Assembly (NCBI GenBank): GCA_002427745.1
Contig: DIYF01000085.1
Location: 7,701-71,700, forward strand
DNA length: 64,000 nucleotides
From: Roseivirga sp. UBA6061
Lineage (GTDB): Bacteria; Bacteroidota; Bacteroidia; Cytophagales; Cyclobacteriaceae
Direction of reading: 5' to 3'
This document shows, in pieces, positions 8,610-18,121 of this stretch. The notes beneath the pieces are model-generated. The model was given only the letters and a program-made list of their open reading frames with translations. It did not search any database and was not told the DNA's origin. The position numbers were made by a program, and so were the translations under genes. Within the stretch, counting starts at the first letter, position 1. Each line of letters opens with the position of its first letter.

Positions 8610-10772
8610 CTAAAAATCCAGCCTGTAGTTAATTTTGAAAGCAATACCCCAATTGGTGCGGGAAATATGCCTGTTGAAGTTATCAGTGACTACCAGGTAT
8701 ATGTAAGACAAGGGTTTATACTCCCATTGTATACGGCTGTTGACATTGAAGTTATTTCTCTGGGTGTTGTACTGCACATAAGTAGACCAGTTAAGCCTGC
8801 GGTTAAAAAACACCTCCCCCGTAAAACGAGTAAGATGAAATGTTTCTTTTCCCAACTCATCCAGATCAATGGTATTGACATCATAATCCAGCTGAAAATT
8901 GGCAAAGGGCAACAGTTGGTAGTTTAAAAACAATGAAGCACGACTTCTTCTTCCTCCATAATATGTCCCCCTTTCCGCACTGACCCTGTATCTCAGCTTT
9001 TGATTGTTTGCCGAATTGTACCCCAGCTTGAATATGCCAAAGCGATAAACATCCGGATTCAGAACATTTCCATTATTCAGTGGAGCAAAGCCGTACTTCA
9101 AATCAACGTAGTCATAATTTACCACATAATAAATCGCTGATAAGTCCTTAAAGAATAAAGCAGAGTTGAAGAAATGAGAGGATTGCGACAGGCTTCCGTT
9201 ATTATCAAAATAGTTGTTGTTACGATAGTTCAGAACTCTGAATGAGTTGATATTTCCTGAGTTTTCGTAATACTTTTCATACTCCAACTCCGCGGTCGTC
9301 TGGGTATAGCCCTCTCTGGTAACCTCTCCGTTCAACGCATCAAAATGATACAACCTGGGGGTAAAACCAACGTCCGTAATATAGTTTTCACCGACCCCCT
9401 TTAGCCCCAGATTCCAGGTAAATCCACGTTTGTTGTACCAGACCTGAGCATTGTAGAAGCTATTGTTTCCGGAGACACCATCATTAAAGCTTTTACCAAG
9501 GTTGGTTATACCTGTCCATCTGTTATTGGTTGATTTATAATTCAAATTAACTCCGGCCACACGGTTGTAATCCCCCAGGAACTCCGGTCCATCGGTTTGT
9601 TGACGGTTAATGATAAAACCTGTTGCCGTAAACTCTTCAGACAGCTGATACTCTGTTACCAGTGCTCCGTAATTCTGAGCAGCCGTAGTTTGGTTCTCAT
9701 CAGTTTGTACATTCAGCAGACCTATCCGTGTTTTGGGACTTAAGTTTCCGGATAGCTTAGTTCCAAATAAGATTTCACTGGTCTGCCCTATTCTTCTCGA
9801 ATAAAAAGGGTTTACGCCATCCACACCCAAATTGGAAAACAGGTCGGCATTCTCTAAAAAGAAATTACGCCTCTCAGGAAAAAACAAGGCAAACCGGGTT
9901 AAGTTGGTTACCTGCTGATCAACATCGATTTGTGAAAAATCCGGATTTACGGTGGCGTCCAGCTTGAGAGAGGAAGTAAGATTGTACTGTATGTCCAGGC
10001 TTGGTTTAAAGCTCGTTTCCTCCTCTTTTTCTACCACTTCTTCTTGATGATTCAAAGTAAGGGATGGCGTAACGACAAATCGGGAATTTGAGTTATCAGG
10101 CAGATTTTCGACCAAAAAAGGCGTGGTAAACCGCAGATCGAACAAGCGATAATTTCTTTTCACATTCGTCATAATAGTCCACGCATTCTTTTTAATATCC
10201 CTGACATACATTTGAACATTGAACACAGGATTGTTCTTATCGTAATTCAATGCTTTCAGCGGAATGGCTATTTCATAGACCTTATCAGTTCCCAGCACCG
10301 AAGCAGCAGCTTTCCATCGGGCGTTCCAGCTCAGACTAAAGTCAAAGCCCTCATTTACCCTTTCTACCAGACCGTCTACCTGGGTACCATAAGTATTCAC
10401 GGCAAAGTAGTAGCCAATTTGTTTTTGGTTTTGCGTATCCAGAATCAGCACAAATGAATCGCTGATACCTATTGATACATCACGTTTCAGGGAGCTGGTT
10501 TGTATCCGTGCTTCAGAGTCCTGATAGACCGCACTTACGTACAAATATTTGCCATCGTGAAATAGTTTTGTGATGGTTTGATGTTTTGCCAGCCCTTCAT
10601 CAATGGGCATATAATTGTAGAAACCAGTTATTTCAGGTAGTTGCTTCCAGACCTCTTCATTCAGTTCTCCATCTACTGAGACGCTGGCATGAATAAAGGG
10701 GATTTTATTTTCCTGCGAAAGGCAGCTAAAGGTCCAAAAACCACCGATCAGTATCAGTATATACTTCATCAC
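8610..10772 (-). CDS. DUF5916 outer-membrane protein with CBM9-like N-terminus
   Basis: 720 aa. Signal peptide 1-19 (FWTFSCLSQ). Residues ~25-215 form a CBM9-like carbohydrate-binding fold (SVDGELNEEVWKQL, DSFVLILDTQNQ, YEIAIPLKAL). The remainder is a DUF5916-type beta-barrel with many alternating strands and aromatic ends, finishing WGIAFKINYRLDF as outer-membrane barrels do. The marker FPERRNFFLENADLF is typical of this family in Bacteroidota. Function unknown; probably an outer-membrane porin or sugar-binding protein. It starts 3 bp after the stop of the NTF2-like gene, so the two are co-transcribed, divergently from the LytS/LytTR pair at 11397. Confidence 0.85.
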   Translation of the reverse strand: MMKYILILIGGFWTFSCLSQENKIPFIHASVSVDGELNEEVWKQLPEITGFYNYMPIDEGLAKHQTITKLFHDGKYLYVSAVYQDSEARIQTSSLKRDVSIGISDSFVLILDTQNQKQIGYYFAVNTYGTQVDGLVERVNEGFDFSLSWNARWKAAASVLGTDKVYEIAIPLKALNYDKNNPVFNVQMYVRDIKKNAWTIMTNVKRNYRLFDLRFTTPFLVENLPDNSNSRFVVTPSLTLNHQEEVVEKEEETSFKPSLDIQYNLTSSLKLDATVNPDFSQIDVDQQVTNLTRFALFFPERRNFFLENADLFSNLGVDGVNPFYSRRIGQTSEILFGTKLSGNLSPKTRIGLLNVQTDENQTTAAQNYGALVTEYQLSEEFTATGFIINRQQTDGPEFLGDYNRVAGVNLNYKSTNNRWTGITNLGKSFNDGVSGNNSFYNAQVWYNKRGFTWNLGLKGVGENYITDVGFTPRLYHFDALNGEVTREGYTQTTAELEYEKYYENSGNINSFRVLNYRNNNYFDNNGSLSQSSHFFNSALFFKDLSAIYYVVNYDYVDLKYGFAPLNNGNVLNPDVYRFGIFKLGYNSANNQKLRYRVSAERGTYYGGRRSRASLFLNYQLLPFANFQLDYDVNTIDLDELGKETFHLTRFTGEVFFNRRLNWSTYVQYNTQRNNFNVNSRIQWEYKPLSYIYLVVTDNFNRHISRTNWGIAFKINYRLDF

Positions 10773-10775
10773 TGC

Positions 10776-11195
10776 CTAGTCGTTGATATTCTTTTTAGAG
10801 AAGATCTTGCTGACTATTTTCCATTCACCTTCTACCTTTAAGAGACTGATGTAGTCAACTATCACAGCACTGGGGTATACCACTTCTATTTTTGCATTCG
10901 CTGCCCGGCCGGCAATGTTGATGTACTCAATTCTTGAGACTCTGTCTGTTTCGGGTTTCTTTCCTATTATGCTTTTGAAAGCCTCGAGCGCATTAAACTC
11001 TGTATAGCCGGTTTTTGAAGAGACATACTTCATGGTAGCATTTTTGTGAAATGACTTTTTTAAAGTTTCATAGTCTTTGTTTGTATCCCCATCGATATAG
11101 TTCCAGAGTACTTTTTCAATTTGTTCATAATCGGATTTCTGTGAAAAGGCAGTGGAAGCTGAGCAGATCATCAGGAGTAACAAAAAGGCTTTCAT
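10776..11195 (-). CDS. Secreted NTF2-like (SnoaL/lumazine-binding type) protein
   Basis: 139 aa; start at the ATG giving MKAFLLLLMICSASTAFSQ, a signal peptide, rather than an upstream in-frame codon. The mature region fits the cone-shaped NTF2-like fold: YEQIEKVLWNYIDGDTNKDYETLKKSFH, then ISLLKVEGEWKIVSKIFSK at the end, as in putative lumazine-binding/SnoaL-like proteins. These bind small molecules or act as accessory proteins; the ligand is unknown. It leads the operon with the DUF5916 gene. Confidence 0.75.
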   Translation of the reverse strand: MKAFLLLLMICSASTAFSQKSDYEQIEKVLWNYIDGDTNKDYETLKKSFHKNATMKYVSSKTGYTEFNALEAFKSIIGKKPETDRVSRIEYINIAGRAANAKIEVVYPSAVIVDYISLLKVEGEWKIVSKIFSKKNIND

Positions 11196-11324
11196 ATGAT
11201 TTCTGTTTTTAATTTTCAGCAAATCTATTTGGGCGCCTCCCTGCCATTTAAAAAAGTAGACTAACCCGGTGATCCCGGCTTTATACAATGCAGTAAGTAT
11301 GTATGTGCGGTTATCGGGGCTTAG

Positions 11325-11356
11325 TAGACGAAAAATCAGGATTGGTCGACAAATCA
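11325..11356. promoter_or_regulatory. Direct repeat, candidate LytTR binding site
   Basis: TAGACGAAAAATCA (11325-11338) and TGGTCGACAAATCA (11343-11356) match at 11 of 14 positions with an 18-bp period. They lie between the divergent DUF5916 operon and the LytS/LytTR pair. LytTR regulators usually bind two direct repeats, so autoregulation or control of the outer-membrane operon is plausible. Confidence 0.45.
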
Positions 11357-11361
11357 AAAAC

Positions 11362-11372
11362 AAGGAGGTGAT
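11362..11372 (+). promoter_or_regulatory. Perfect anti-16S (Shine-Dalgarno) sequence, oddly placed
   Basis: AAGGAGGTGAT complements the usual 16S rRNA 3' end over 11 bases, yet the kinase ATG is 24 bp downstream and an in-frame stop (TGA, 11385) rules out an earlier start. A GTG-initiated ten-codon frame at 11368 ends in TGA at 11398-11400, overlapping the kinase ATG as ATGA. A coupled leader peptide is possible but unproven. Confidence 0.4.
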
Positions 11373-11396
11373 AAAGCTTATTTTTGAGGTTCTGAT

Positions 11397-12455
11397 ATGA
11401 ATAAGCTCAAAGCCTACTTATCTACTCAGTTCGCCAAGCATCTGTTATTCTGGGCAGGAGTACTTTTGTACTTTGTCGTTACGGCAAACTACAATTTCAA
11501 TGACAGCTATCAGCAAGTAATTGAGTTCAACCTCATGGTGGTTTTTACGCAGGCGGTGACTGCCTATACATGCCTCTTTGTTTTGATTCCCAAGTTTCTG
11601 GATAAAAAGAAGTACCTGAGTTTTGCGTTCCTGTTACTGGTTCTGCTATTCGCAATGTTTGCAGTTTATAACCTGTTTAAAATGGTCTATTACGACCCTA
11701 AATATTACGACACATTCAATGACCTTGGTAAGTTTTACGCCAAAGAGCCTTTTCTGAGCAGACAGCTGAGCATCCGTACTTTTGTGACCAAAATAATCAA
11801 GATGCTGGCCCCGACAGTGCTGCTTTTAATCGCTACGTTCTACAAAAATCAGCAAGAGCTATCACAGCTAAAAGAACAGAAAAAGACAGCGGAACTTTCT
11901 GCTCTTAAAAATCAGCTGAACCCGCATTTTCTGTTTAATACGCTGAATAACCTGTATTCACTGGCTCTAGAAAAGTCTGAAAAGACACCTGAAGTGATTG
12001 AGCGTCTATCTGATATTTTGGATTATACCCTGTATGGGTGCAAAGACAAGTATGTTACCTTAGATAAAGAGATAGAACTAATAGAAAACTATTTAGCACT
12101 GCAGAAAATACGCTATGGAAAACGGATAGATGTTTCATTTAAGACAGAGGTAAAAAAAGGGACACAGATTGCTCCTTTGATTCTACTGACTTTTGTTGAA
12201 AACGCCTTCAAGCATGGTGTAAAAGAAGAACTGAAACAAGCTGAAATAAGTATCAGCTTAATTACAAAAGGGAATCAAATAGTCTTTAAAATCTCCAATA
12301 CCAAACCCGGAACTGACTTCCTGCCTGATGCAGAAAAACTCGGACTGAAGAATGTAAGAATGCAGCTGGAACTGCTGTACCCTAAAACCCACTTTTTAGA
12401 AATTTCGGATACTGAAAACAAGTACACCCTGACACTATCCCTAAATGAAGCCTGA
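11397..12455 (+). CDS. LytS-type sensor histidine kinase
   Basis: 352 aa, PF06580-type. Hydrophobic segments at about 17-30, 44-64, 74-95 and 135-148, then a coiled linker (QQELSQLKEQKKTAELSALK). The phosphoacceptor motif LNPHFLFNTLNN puts the histidine at 177; ATP-binding landmarks are VENAFKHGV and EKLGLKNVRMQLELLY. The glycine box is weaker than in the kinase at 800 (KLGLKNV in place of GTGIGL), as in many members. The stop overlaps the start of the next gene by one base. Divergent from the DUF5916 operon, which may be its target. Confidence 0.9.
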   Translation: MNKLKAYLSTQFAKHLLFWAGVLLYFVVTANYNFNDSYQQVIEFNLMVVFTQAVTAYTCLFVLIPKFLDKKKYLSFAFLLLVLLFAMFAVYNLFKMVYYDPKYYDTFNDLGKFYAKEPFLSRQLSIRTFVTKIIKMLAPTVLLLIATFYKNQQELSQLKEQKKTAELSALKNQLNPHFLFNTLNNLYSLALEKSEKTPEVIERLSDILDYTLYGCKDKYVTLDKEIELIENYLALQKIRYGKRIDVSFKTEVKKGTQIAPLILLTFVENAFKHGVKEELKQAEISISLITKGNQIVFKISNTKPGTDFLPDAEKLGLKNVRMQLELLYPKTHFLEISDTENKYTLTLSLNEA

Positions 12456-13153
12456 TGTATAAATGTGTAATTGTGGATGACGAAGAGCTGGCGCGAAACC
12501 TGATCAAAAATCATTTAGATCAACTAATTGATTTTCAGGTAGTGGCCATGTGTGAAAGTGCTATTGAAGCAAGTACTGTCCTGAAACAACAACAGGTAGA
12601 TTTACTGTTTTTGGACATTGAAATGCCTGTACTTCGAGGTACTGATTTTTTTAAAAATTTAATCCATAAGCCTAAAGTCATTTTCACAACTGCCTACCGC
12701 GACTATGCCCTGGATGGCTTTGAGCTGAATGCCGTAGATTACCTTTTAAAGCCCATTACTTTTGGACGTTTCTTCAAAGCCGTAGAGAAGTTCCGGGAGT
12801 TTCAGAATAAAGAAAGCACATCGCCTCAGGCAGAAGAAAACGCTAATGCACCGGAGTTTATCTTTATCAGAAAAGACAGAAAGCAGGTAAAGGTCTTCTA
12901 TGATGAAATCCTCTACATCGAAAGCGTGAAAGACTACATTAAGATTAACTTAAAAGACGAAAGTCATCTGGTGAAACATAGCATAACATCGTTTCACAAA
13001 AAGCTGGACTCCCGGTTTTTGCGCATACATCGTTCTTTTGTAGTGAACAAAGACAAGGTCACCGCCTATACCAGGCAAGATGTAGAGATTGGAAAGGTTG
13101 AGGTTCCTGTTGGAGAGAGTTACAAAGATGTTCTCAACACAATAGAGATGTGA
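12455..13153 (+). CDS. LytTR-family response regulator
   Basis: 232 aa. Receiver with D8-D9, phosphoacceptor D54 (FLDIEMPVLRG), FTTAYRDYA and DYLLKPI. The LytTR domain spans about 130-232 (FIFIRKDRKQVKVFYDEILY, YIESVKDYIKINLKD, FLRIHRSFVVNKDKV). Partner of the kinase directly upstream, translationally coupled by a TGATG overlap. The direct repeat at 11325-11356 is a candidate site for it. Confidence 0.9.
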   Translation: MYKCVIVDDEELARNLIKNHLDQLIDFQVVAMCESAIEASTVLKQQQVDLLFLDIEMPVLRGTDFFKNLIHKPKVIFTTAYRDYALDGFELNAVDYLLKPITFGRFFKAVEKFREFQNKESTSPQAEENANAPEFIFIRKDRKQVKVFYDEILYIESVKDYIKINLKDESHLVKHSITSFHKKLDSRFLRIHRSFVVNKDKVTAYTRQDVEIGKVEVPVGESYKDVLNTIEM

Positions 13154-13199
13154 GATTACCATTGTCAGGTAATGTAATCAGGATATTCTCTCCTGAGAC

Positions 13200-13595
13200 T
13201 TACTTCAGTCTCAGTCCTTCCGCACCTTTGGAAATACCATACTTCTCGTTGCCTGCTCCCTGCGGAGAGGCAGGTCCATGGCCTTTCTTCCGTACCTTAA
13301 CACCGTTGCCCTTCTCCTGACCACTACCTTTCAGTACAGCCTTACCTTCCATTGCTCGTCTGCTTGTCTTATGCTTCCCTAAACTTGTCATTTGTACCAC
13401 CTGAACATTGCTTACATCAAGGGGCTTGAGTGTCCTGAAATAGGCAAGGCTGAAACCATTGGCTTTATCCGATGTTAAGCCGGCAGTCTGCTGTCCCTGC
13501 GAACTATGACTTTGAGAAAGACCTTCTTTTTCACTGCTGAAGAAGATAAACGCGGAAATAAGGAAGGTGGCAGTAAGTGATTTATATCTTTTCAT
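13200..13595 (-). CDS. Small basic secreted protein of unknown function
   Basis: 131 aa from the ATG at 13595, giving MKRYKSLTATFLISAFIFFS, a plausible signal peptide. The mature part is low in complexity and rich in Gly, Lys, Ser and Gln (KGSGQEKGNGVKVRKKGHG). No family recognised. It converges with the LytTR gene; a perfect 7-bp stem, TGAGACT-TACTTC-AGTCTCA (13194-13213), covers its stop codon and might end transcription from either side, though it lacks a T-run. The reading frame could be spurious. Confidence 0.5.
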   Translation of the reverse strand: MKRYKSLTATFLISAFIFFSSEKEGLSQSHSSQGQQTAGLTSDKANGFSLAYFRTLKPLDVSNVQVVQMTSLGKHKTSRRAMEGKAVLKGSGQEKGNGVKVRKKGHGPASPQGAGNEKYGISKGAEGLRLK

Positions 13596-13982
13596 AACCT
13601 CGTTATTTACTTTTTGCAGTACCTGTTCAACTATCGCGCCAGCAGATGGCCTTTGCCATAAATTCATACCCGGGACTTGTAAAAAGTTGTCACAAAACCG
13701 GATAGCCTATTGTACGACTCCGCACAAAATCATCCTGGCCCAAAGTCTCAAAACGTCATTTAAACACTCTGTTTGCAGTTTTGTCAGTCTGGCCTCTTAT
13801 TTGTTATACCGAAATGGAAGTAATCTGTTTAACCCCATGTTTCGATAGATAAATTCACGCTTTAATAAGGTGGCTGTGGATGGGCTCACCGGTACTCTGA
13901 ATCAGTACAGGAGTGAATCAAACAGAGACTCATACGATATATCTCGCAAATAGCAATTGAAAAAAGAAGATCCTGAATAGTA
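13596..13982. other. Intergenic region upstream of PadR gene 1
   Basis: 387 bp between divergent genes. No coding signal is seen. CGATATATCTCG at 13935-13946 is an imperfect 12-bp palindrome 36 bp before the PadR start and is the only operator-like sequence noticed; support is weak. Confidence 0.4.
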
Positions 13983-14324
13983 ATGAGAAGAAGCGATCTG
14001 GGAGAATTTGAAGAGATAGTACTGCTTACCGTAGCTGTGCTTACTCCGGCTGCTTACAGTGTGGTAATTGCCGAAGAACTGGAACAACAGACCGGAAAGA
14101 CGGTGACTACCGGAGCGGTGCATGCTGCCCTGCAAAGGCTGGAAAAGAAGGGTTTCCTGACCTCTGAAATGGGAGAAGCTACCGCGGCACGGGGTGGAAG
14201 ACGCAAGCGCCTGTTCAAGGTGACGATAGCCGGCAGCAAAATACTGCATGAAGTAAAAGCCGTACGCGATAACCTCTGGGGACGCGTGGCTCCACAGGGT
14301 TTACCTCAAACCCATATCAGCTGA
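13983..14324 (+). CDS. PadR-family transcriptional regulator
   Basis: 113 aa winged-helix protein. MRRSDLGEFEEIVLLTVAVL begins the PadR N-terminal helix; TTGAVHAALQRLEKKGFL is the recognition-helix region, followed by a wing with GGRRKRLFKVT. It belongs to the same subgroup as the PadR at 37794 (LGEFEE..., ALQ..L.RLE.KG.L). The stop is one base before the permease ATG, so the two are one operon. PadR proteins are usually repressors that respond to small ligands; here it probably controls its own permease. Confidence 0.9.
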   Translation: MRRSDLGEFEEIVLLTVAVLTPAAYSVVIAEELEQQTGKTVTTGAVHAALQRLEKKGFLTSEMGEATAARGGRRKRLFKVTIAGSKILHEVKAVRDNLWGRVAPQGLPQTHIS

Positions 14325-14325
14325 T

Positions 14326-16983
14326 ATGAAGAGACCGGATCAACACCCCTCCCACACTCCTCCCCGCTGGGTAGACAGGCTCATTGGCCTGTTATGCGAC
14401 AGTGACCTGCAGGAAGACATACTCGGAGACCTATACGAACGCTACCAGCTGAGCGTGGAAAGACTGAGCGAACGCAAGGCCCGGAGAAGATACTGGCGGG
14501 AGGCACTGGCCTATATGCGCCCTGCCTTTTTCAAAAAAACAACTCACAACACAACACCACATCCTGTTACCATGGTCAAACACTATTTCCTTACCGCCTT
14601 TCGAAACACTGTTCGAAACAAAGCATTTTCCACCATTAACGTACTGGGGCTGGCCCTCGGCATGACCTGTTTCCTGCTCATCTTCCTTTGGGTAGCGGAT
14701 GAGAAGGGCATCGACAATTTTCATGCAAACGGTGACGAGCTATATACACTCTACCACACTACAGAAAGCAGCGGAAATGTTTTTGGTGGTTATAGTATTC
14801 CTCACTGGCTGGCAGAAAGTAACGGACAGCGGCAACTGGTACTGGCGGAAGAACTGAAAGAGAACTTTCCCGAGGTGCTTTATGCCACAAATTACGCTAC
14901 AGCCTATGAGCTCCCCTGGGGGTACCCCTGCACCTTTCAATACGGTGATACCAAATACAAGATCAGGGGAAGTTCGGCCAGTGAAGACTTCTTTAAAATG
15001 TTCTCCTATCCGCTGCTGGCGGGTGATGCGGAATCGGCCCTGAGTGAGATTAATAACATCGCCATTTCTGAAAAGATGGCCCGGATGTTTTTCGATCAAC
15101 CCGAGGATGCTTTGGGCAAAATGCTACGCTATGAGAATTTCAAAGACCTGGTGGTAAAAGCCGTTTTCAAAGACACTGACCGGAAGAGCTCACTGCAGTT
15201 TGATTATCTGATCAGCTGGCACACCACTGCCATGGGCGGTATACTCACCTCTGACAATAAATGGCCCACTTATATACAGCTGAGAGAAAATGTAGATCAG
15301 GCAGCTTTTGCTGAAAAGCTAAAAGACTACCAGAACAATCGCTTTCAATACCCTGATAATTACCGTGTTAACCTCGGAATCCACCCCTTTGGCGATCATT
15401 ACTTAAACTCAAGCTTTGAGAACGGCAAACCTGCTGAGGGACGCATGGAATATGTAAAGATCTTTAGTGGTGTAGCTATTTTCATTCTGATCATCGCCTG
15501 CGTCAATTTTATGAACCTGGCAACAGCTAAATCACTGAAAAGGGCCAGGGAAGTGGGCGTGAGAAAAGTCATTGGCTCCAGCCGCAGCTATCTGATCGGT
15601 CAGTTTTTAGGAGAGTCACTGGCACTTTCATTTATCTCTTTAGTACTGTCCCTTGTTCTGGTAAACCTCCTCCTTCCCTACTTTAATGATTTCTCAGGTA
15701 AGCAAATGTCATTGCCGCTTACCGATGGCAGCTACTGGCTTTTTTTAATCGGGATTACCATAGCAGCAGGGTTAGCGTCCGGAAGCTACCCTGCGCTTTT
15801 CCTGTCTTCTCTCAAACCCGTGAGAGTGCTGAAAGGGCTCACCCGTTTCAGTAAATCGGCTTTGTGGTTCAGAAAAGGACTGGCCGTTTTTCAGTTCAGC
15901 CTGTCTATACTTTTACTTATCGCCACTCTGGTGGTATCACGCCAAACGAACTTTGTACAAAACAAACACCTGGGCTATGATAAGGAGAATGTGATTTACC
16001 TGCGAATTGAGGGTGACCTGACTACTAAATACGCCCTTTTGAAAGAACGCTTGCTGACTATGCCGGGAATCGCTATGGTGGATCGCAGCAGCGAGGCTCC
16101 TCATAATATGGGATTTGAAATGTCTTCACCTTTCAAGTGGGAAGGTCAACAGGAAGGCGAAGTTATCGGCTTTCGTCCCACCTCAGTCGGGTATGACTTT
16201 ATTGATATGCTGGGGCTGGAAGTTGTAGAGGGACGCGCTTTTTCGAGAGATTTTGCCACAGATTCAGCGGCCTTTATGGTGAATGAAACGGCTTTAAGGC
16301 TGATGGGTATGGAAAATCCGCTGGGTAAGAAAATCTCTGCCTGGGCCAAGCAGGGGCATATTATCGGTATCCTCAAAGACTACCACATTTCTTCTCTTCA
16401 TGAGGAGATCAAACCGCTGATAGTGGATATTAAAGAAGACCTGAATTTTGGTCTGATCATGGTAAAAACGCATCCTGGACAAACAAAGGCAGCTTTAGAA
16501 AGTCTGGAGCTGGCCAATGCCGAGATCAATCCCAATTATCCACTGGCCTATGAGTTTCTGGATCAGGAATATGCCAGGCTCTATGAAAATGAAGCCATCA
16601 TCAGCAGACTATCCAATGTCTTCGCGGTACTCGCCATCCTCATTTCCTGCCTGGGGCTGCTCGGACTGGCCATGTTCTCTGCAGAGCAGCGTATCAAAGA
16701 AATAGGCATTCGAAAGGTATTGGGTGCTTCGGTAAGAAGCATTATCTCGCTGTTCTCAAAAGAGTTCGTGCAGTTGGTTCTTGTCTCCTTTGTGATTGCC
16801 GCTCCCATTGCTTGGTACCTGATGAATGGCTGGCTGCAGGGTTTTGCCTACAGTATATCCCTGGCCTGGTGGATTTTCGCAGTCACCGGAGTCTCTGCCC
16901 TCCTGATCGCCTTGCTTACGGTAAGCTTTCAGACGCTGCGTGCAGCCCTGAGAAACCCTGTCACCAGTCTGAGGTCAGAATAA
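14326..16983 (+). CDS. FtsX/MacB-type permease with N-terminal prefix domain 2
   Basis: 885 aa. Residues 1-75 are a cytoplasmic prefix (PPRWVDRLIGLLCDSDLQED, GDLYERYQLSVERL) of the permease prefix domain 2 type. Then a first transmembrane helix (about 100-125), a MacB-like periplasmic domain, an FtsX three-helix unit (~385-500), a second periplasmic domain and a second FtsX unit (~765-880) with IKEIGIRKVLGAS. This duplicated, ATPase-less architecture matches the orphan-permease class seen in Acidobacteria and Bacteroidota. No ATPase gene is adjacent. Substrate unknown; mechanical or export roles are inferred from MacB/FtsX relatives. Second member of a PadR operon. Confidence 0.9.
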   Translation: MKRPDQHPSHTPPRWVDRLIGLLCDSDLQEDILGDLYERYQLSVERLSERKARRRYWREALAYMRPAFFKKTTHNTTPHPVTMVKHYFLTAFRNTVRNKAFSTINVLGLALGMTCFLLIFLWVADEKGIDNFHANGDELYTLYHTTESSGNVFGGYSIPHWLAESNGQRQLVLAEELKENFPEVLYATNYATAYELPWGYPCTFQYGDTKYKIRGSSASEDFFKMFSYPLLAGDAESALSEINNIAISEKMARMFFDQPEDALGKMLRYENFKDLVVKAVFKDTDRKSSLQFDYLISWHTTAMGGILTSDNKWPTYIQLRENVDQAAFAEKLKDYQNNRFQYPDNYRVNLGIHPFGDHYLNSSFENGKPAEGRMEYVKIFSGVAIFILIIACVNFMNLATAKSLKRAREVGVRKVIGSSRSYLIGQFLGESLALSFISLVLSLVLVNLLLPYFNDFSGKQMSLPLTDGSYWLFLIGITIAAGLASGSYPALFLSSLKPVRVLKGLTRFSKSALWFRKGLAVFQFSLSILLLIATLVVSRQTNFVQNKHLGYDKENVIYLRIEGDLTTKYALLKERLLTMPGIAMVDRSSEAPHNMGFEMSSPFKWEGQQEGEVIGFRPTSVGYDFIDMLGLEVVEGRAFSRDFATDSAAFMVNETALRLMGMENPLGKKISAWAKQGHIIGILKDYHISSLHEEIKPLIVDIKEDLNFGLIMVKTHPGQTKAALESLELANAEINPNYPLAYEFLDQEYARLYENEAIISRLSNVFAVLAILISCLGLLGLAMFSAEQRIKEIGIRKVLGASVRSIISLFSKEFVQLVLVSFVIAAPIAWYLMNGWLQGFAYSISLAWWIFAVTGVSALLIALLTVSFQTLRAALRNPVTSLRSE

Positions 16984-17050
16984 GTCAACCCGGAAAAACG
17001 GAGTAGGCTGAAAGACAAACAACCGGACTCATATTGAGTTTAAGGCAAAT

Positions 17051-18118
17051 ATGAAACTGAAACTGATCATTTGGGGCTTATTGTTTTGTGCAAGTCATGG
17101 TGTAGCTCAGGTGAAATATGAGTTTACTTATGCCAGGCCTGAATCCAAAGGTTTCTCCAGTGAAAAGCTGGAAACACTCAAAGCGCATTTGACACAAAGC
17201 GGGTCTTCCTCCATGATGATCATGGTGGATGGTGAAGTGATTTTTGAATGGGGTGAAACAGGTAAGAAACACCTGATCCACTCCATGCGAAAAGCCCTGC
17301 TCAATTCGCTCTATGGCATTGCTATAGATAACGGCCAGGTTGATACCACCATGACGCTCAAAGCCCTTGGCATAAATGATGTGTCCCCTGCCCTGAGTGA
17401 GACTGAGCAGCGGGCCCGCATAGCCGATTTATTAAAATCCAGATCAGGAGTTTATCATGATGCCGCAGCGGTCAATAACGCCATGCTGACAGATCGCCCT
17501 AAAAGAGATACACATCCGCCCGGTGAACACTACTATTACAATAACTGGGATTTTAATGCACTAGGGGCTATTCTGGAGCAGCGAACGGGAAAAAAAATCT
17601 ACGAGCTGTTTCAGGAACAGATTGCCGGGCCGATAGGCATGCATGACTACAAAGGCCGGTTTACTTCAATCGATGCGGAATCCGACAGTGAGGAAATACC
17701 CGATACTGACGGGATATATCAATACGAAAACAGTAAGTCACAATACCCTGCCTACCACTTCAGAATGTCTACCCGGGACCTGGCAATATTCGGTCAGCTT
17801 TATTTGAACTACGGAGTCTGGAATGGCCATCAGATCATCCCGAAAGACTGGATTGATGTATCCACCCGACCTTACTCAGTTTACGCCCCGAGATACGGCA
17901 ATGCCTATGGTATGCTTTGGCGCGTACGCGTGCCTGATGAGGATACCAAAAGGAATTCCTTTTTTCACACCGGGCTGGGTATTCATATGCTGGGCATCTA
18001 CCCTGACTCCAAACTCGTCATGGTTCATCGGGTGGATACCGAAGGCGATTTTGATTACAATGAAGGTGATTTCTATAAGATGATCCGATTGCTGTTTGGG
18101 GCGAGGAGCAGTAACTAG
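17051..18118 (+). CDS. Serine hydrolase, beta-lactamase/S12 family
   Basis: 355 aa, signal peptide 1-19 (LLFCASHGVAQ). The penicillin-binding-type triad is visible: SxxK as S78-M-R-K81, YxN as Y163-N-N165, and HTG (FFHTGLGIHML, near 305) in place of KTG. The family includes esterases, D-aminopeptidases and class C beta-lactamases; activity cannot be told from sequence. Located in the periplasm by signal peptide. Ends 3 bp from the convergent esterase gene. A second family member starts at 63525. Confidence 0.85.
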   Translation: MKLKLIIWGLLFCASHGVAQVKYEFTYARPESKGFSSEKLETLKAHLTQSGSSSMMIMVDGEVIFEWGETGKKHLIHSMRKALLNSLYGIAIDNGQVDTTMTLKALGINDVSPALSETEQRARIADLLKSRSGVYHDAAAVNNAMLTDRPKRDTHPPGEHYYYNNWDFNALGAILEQRTGKKIYELFQEQIAGPIGMHDYKGRFTSIDAESDSEEIPDTDGIYQYENSKSQYPAYHFRMSTRDLAIFGQLYLNYGVWNGHQIIPKDWIDVSTRPYSVYAPRYGNAYGMLWRVRVPDEDTKRNSFFHTGLGIHMLGIYPDSKLVMVHRVDTEGDFDYNEGDFYKMIRLLFGARSSN

Positions 18119-18121
18119 TTT

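Noticed and set aside
13935..13946. PadR operator at cassette 1
   Set aside because: Imperfect 12-bp palindrome with one mismatch and no similarity to the motifs at cassettes 2 and 3; kept only as a note in the intergenic entry.
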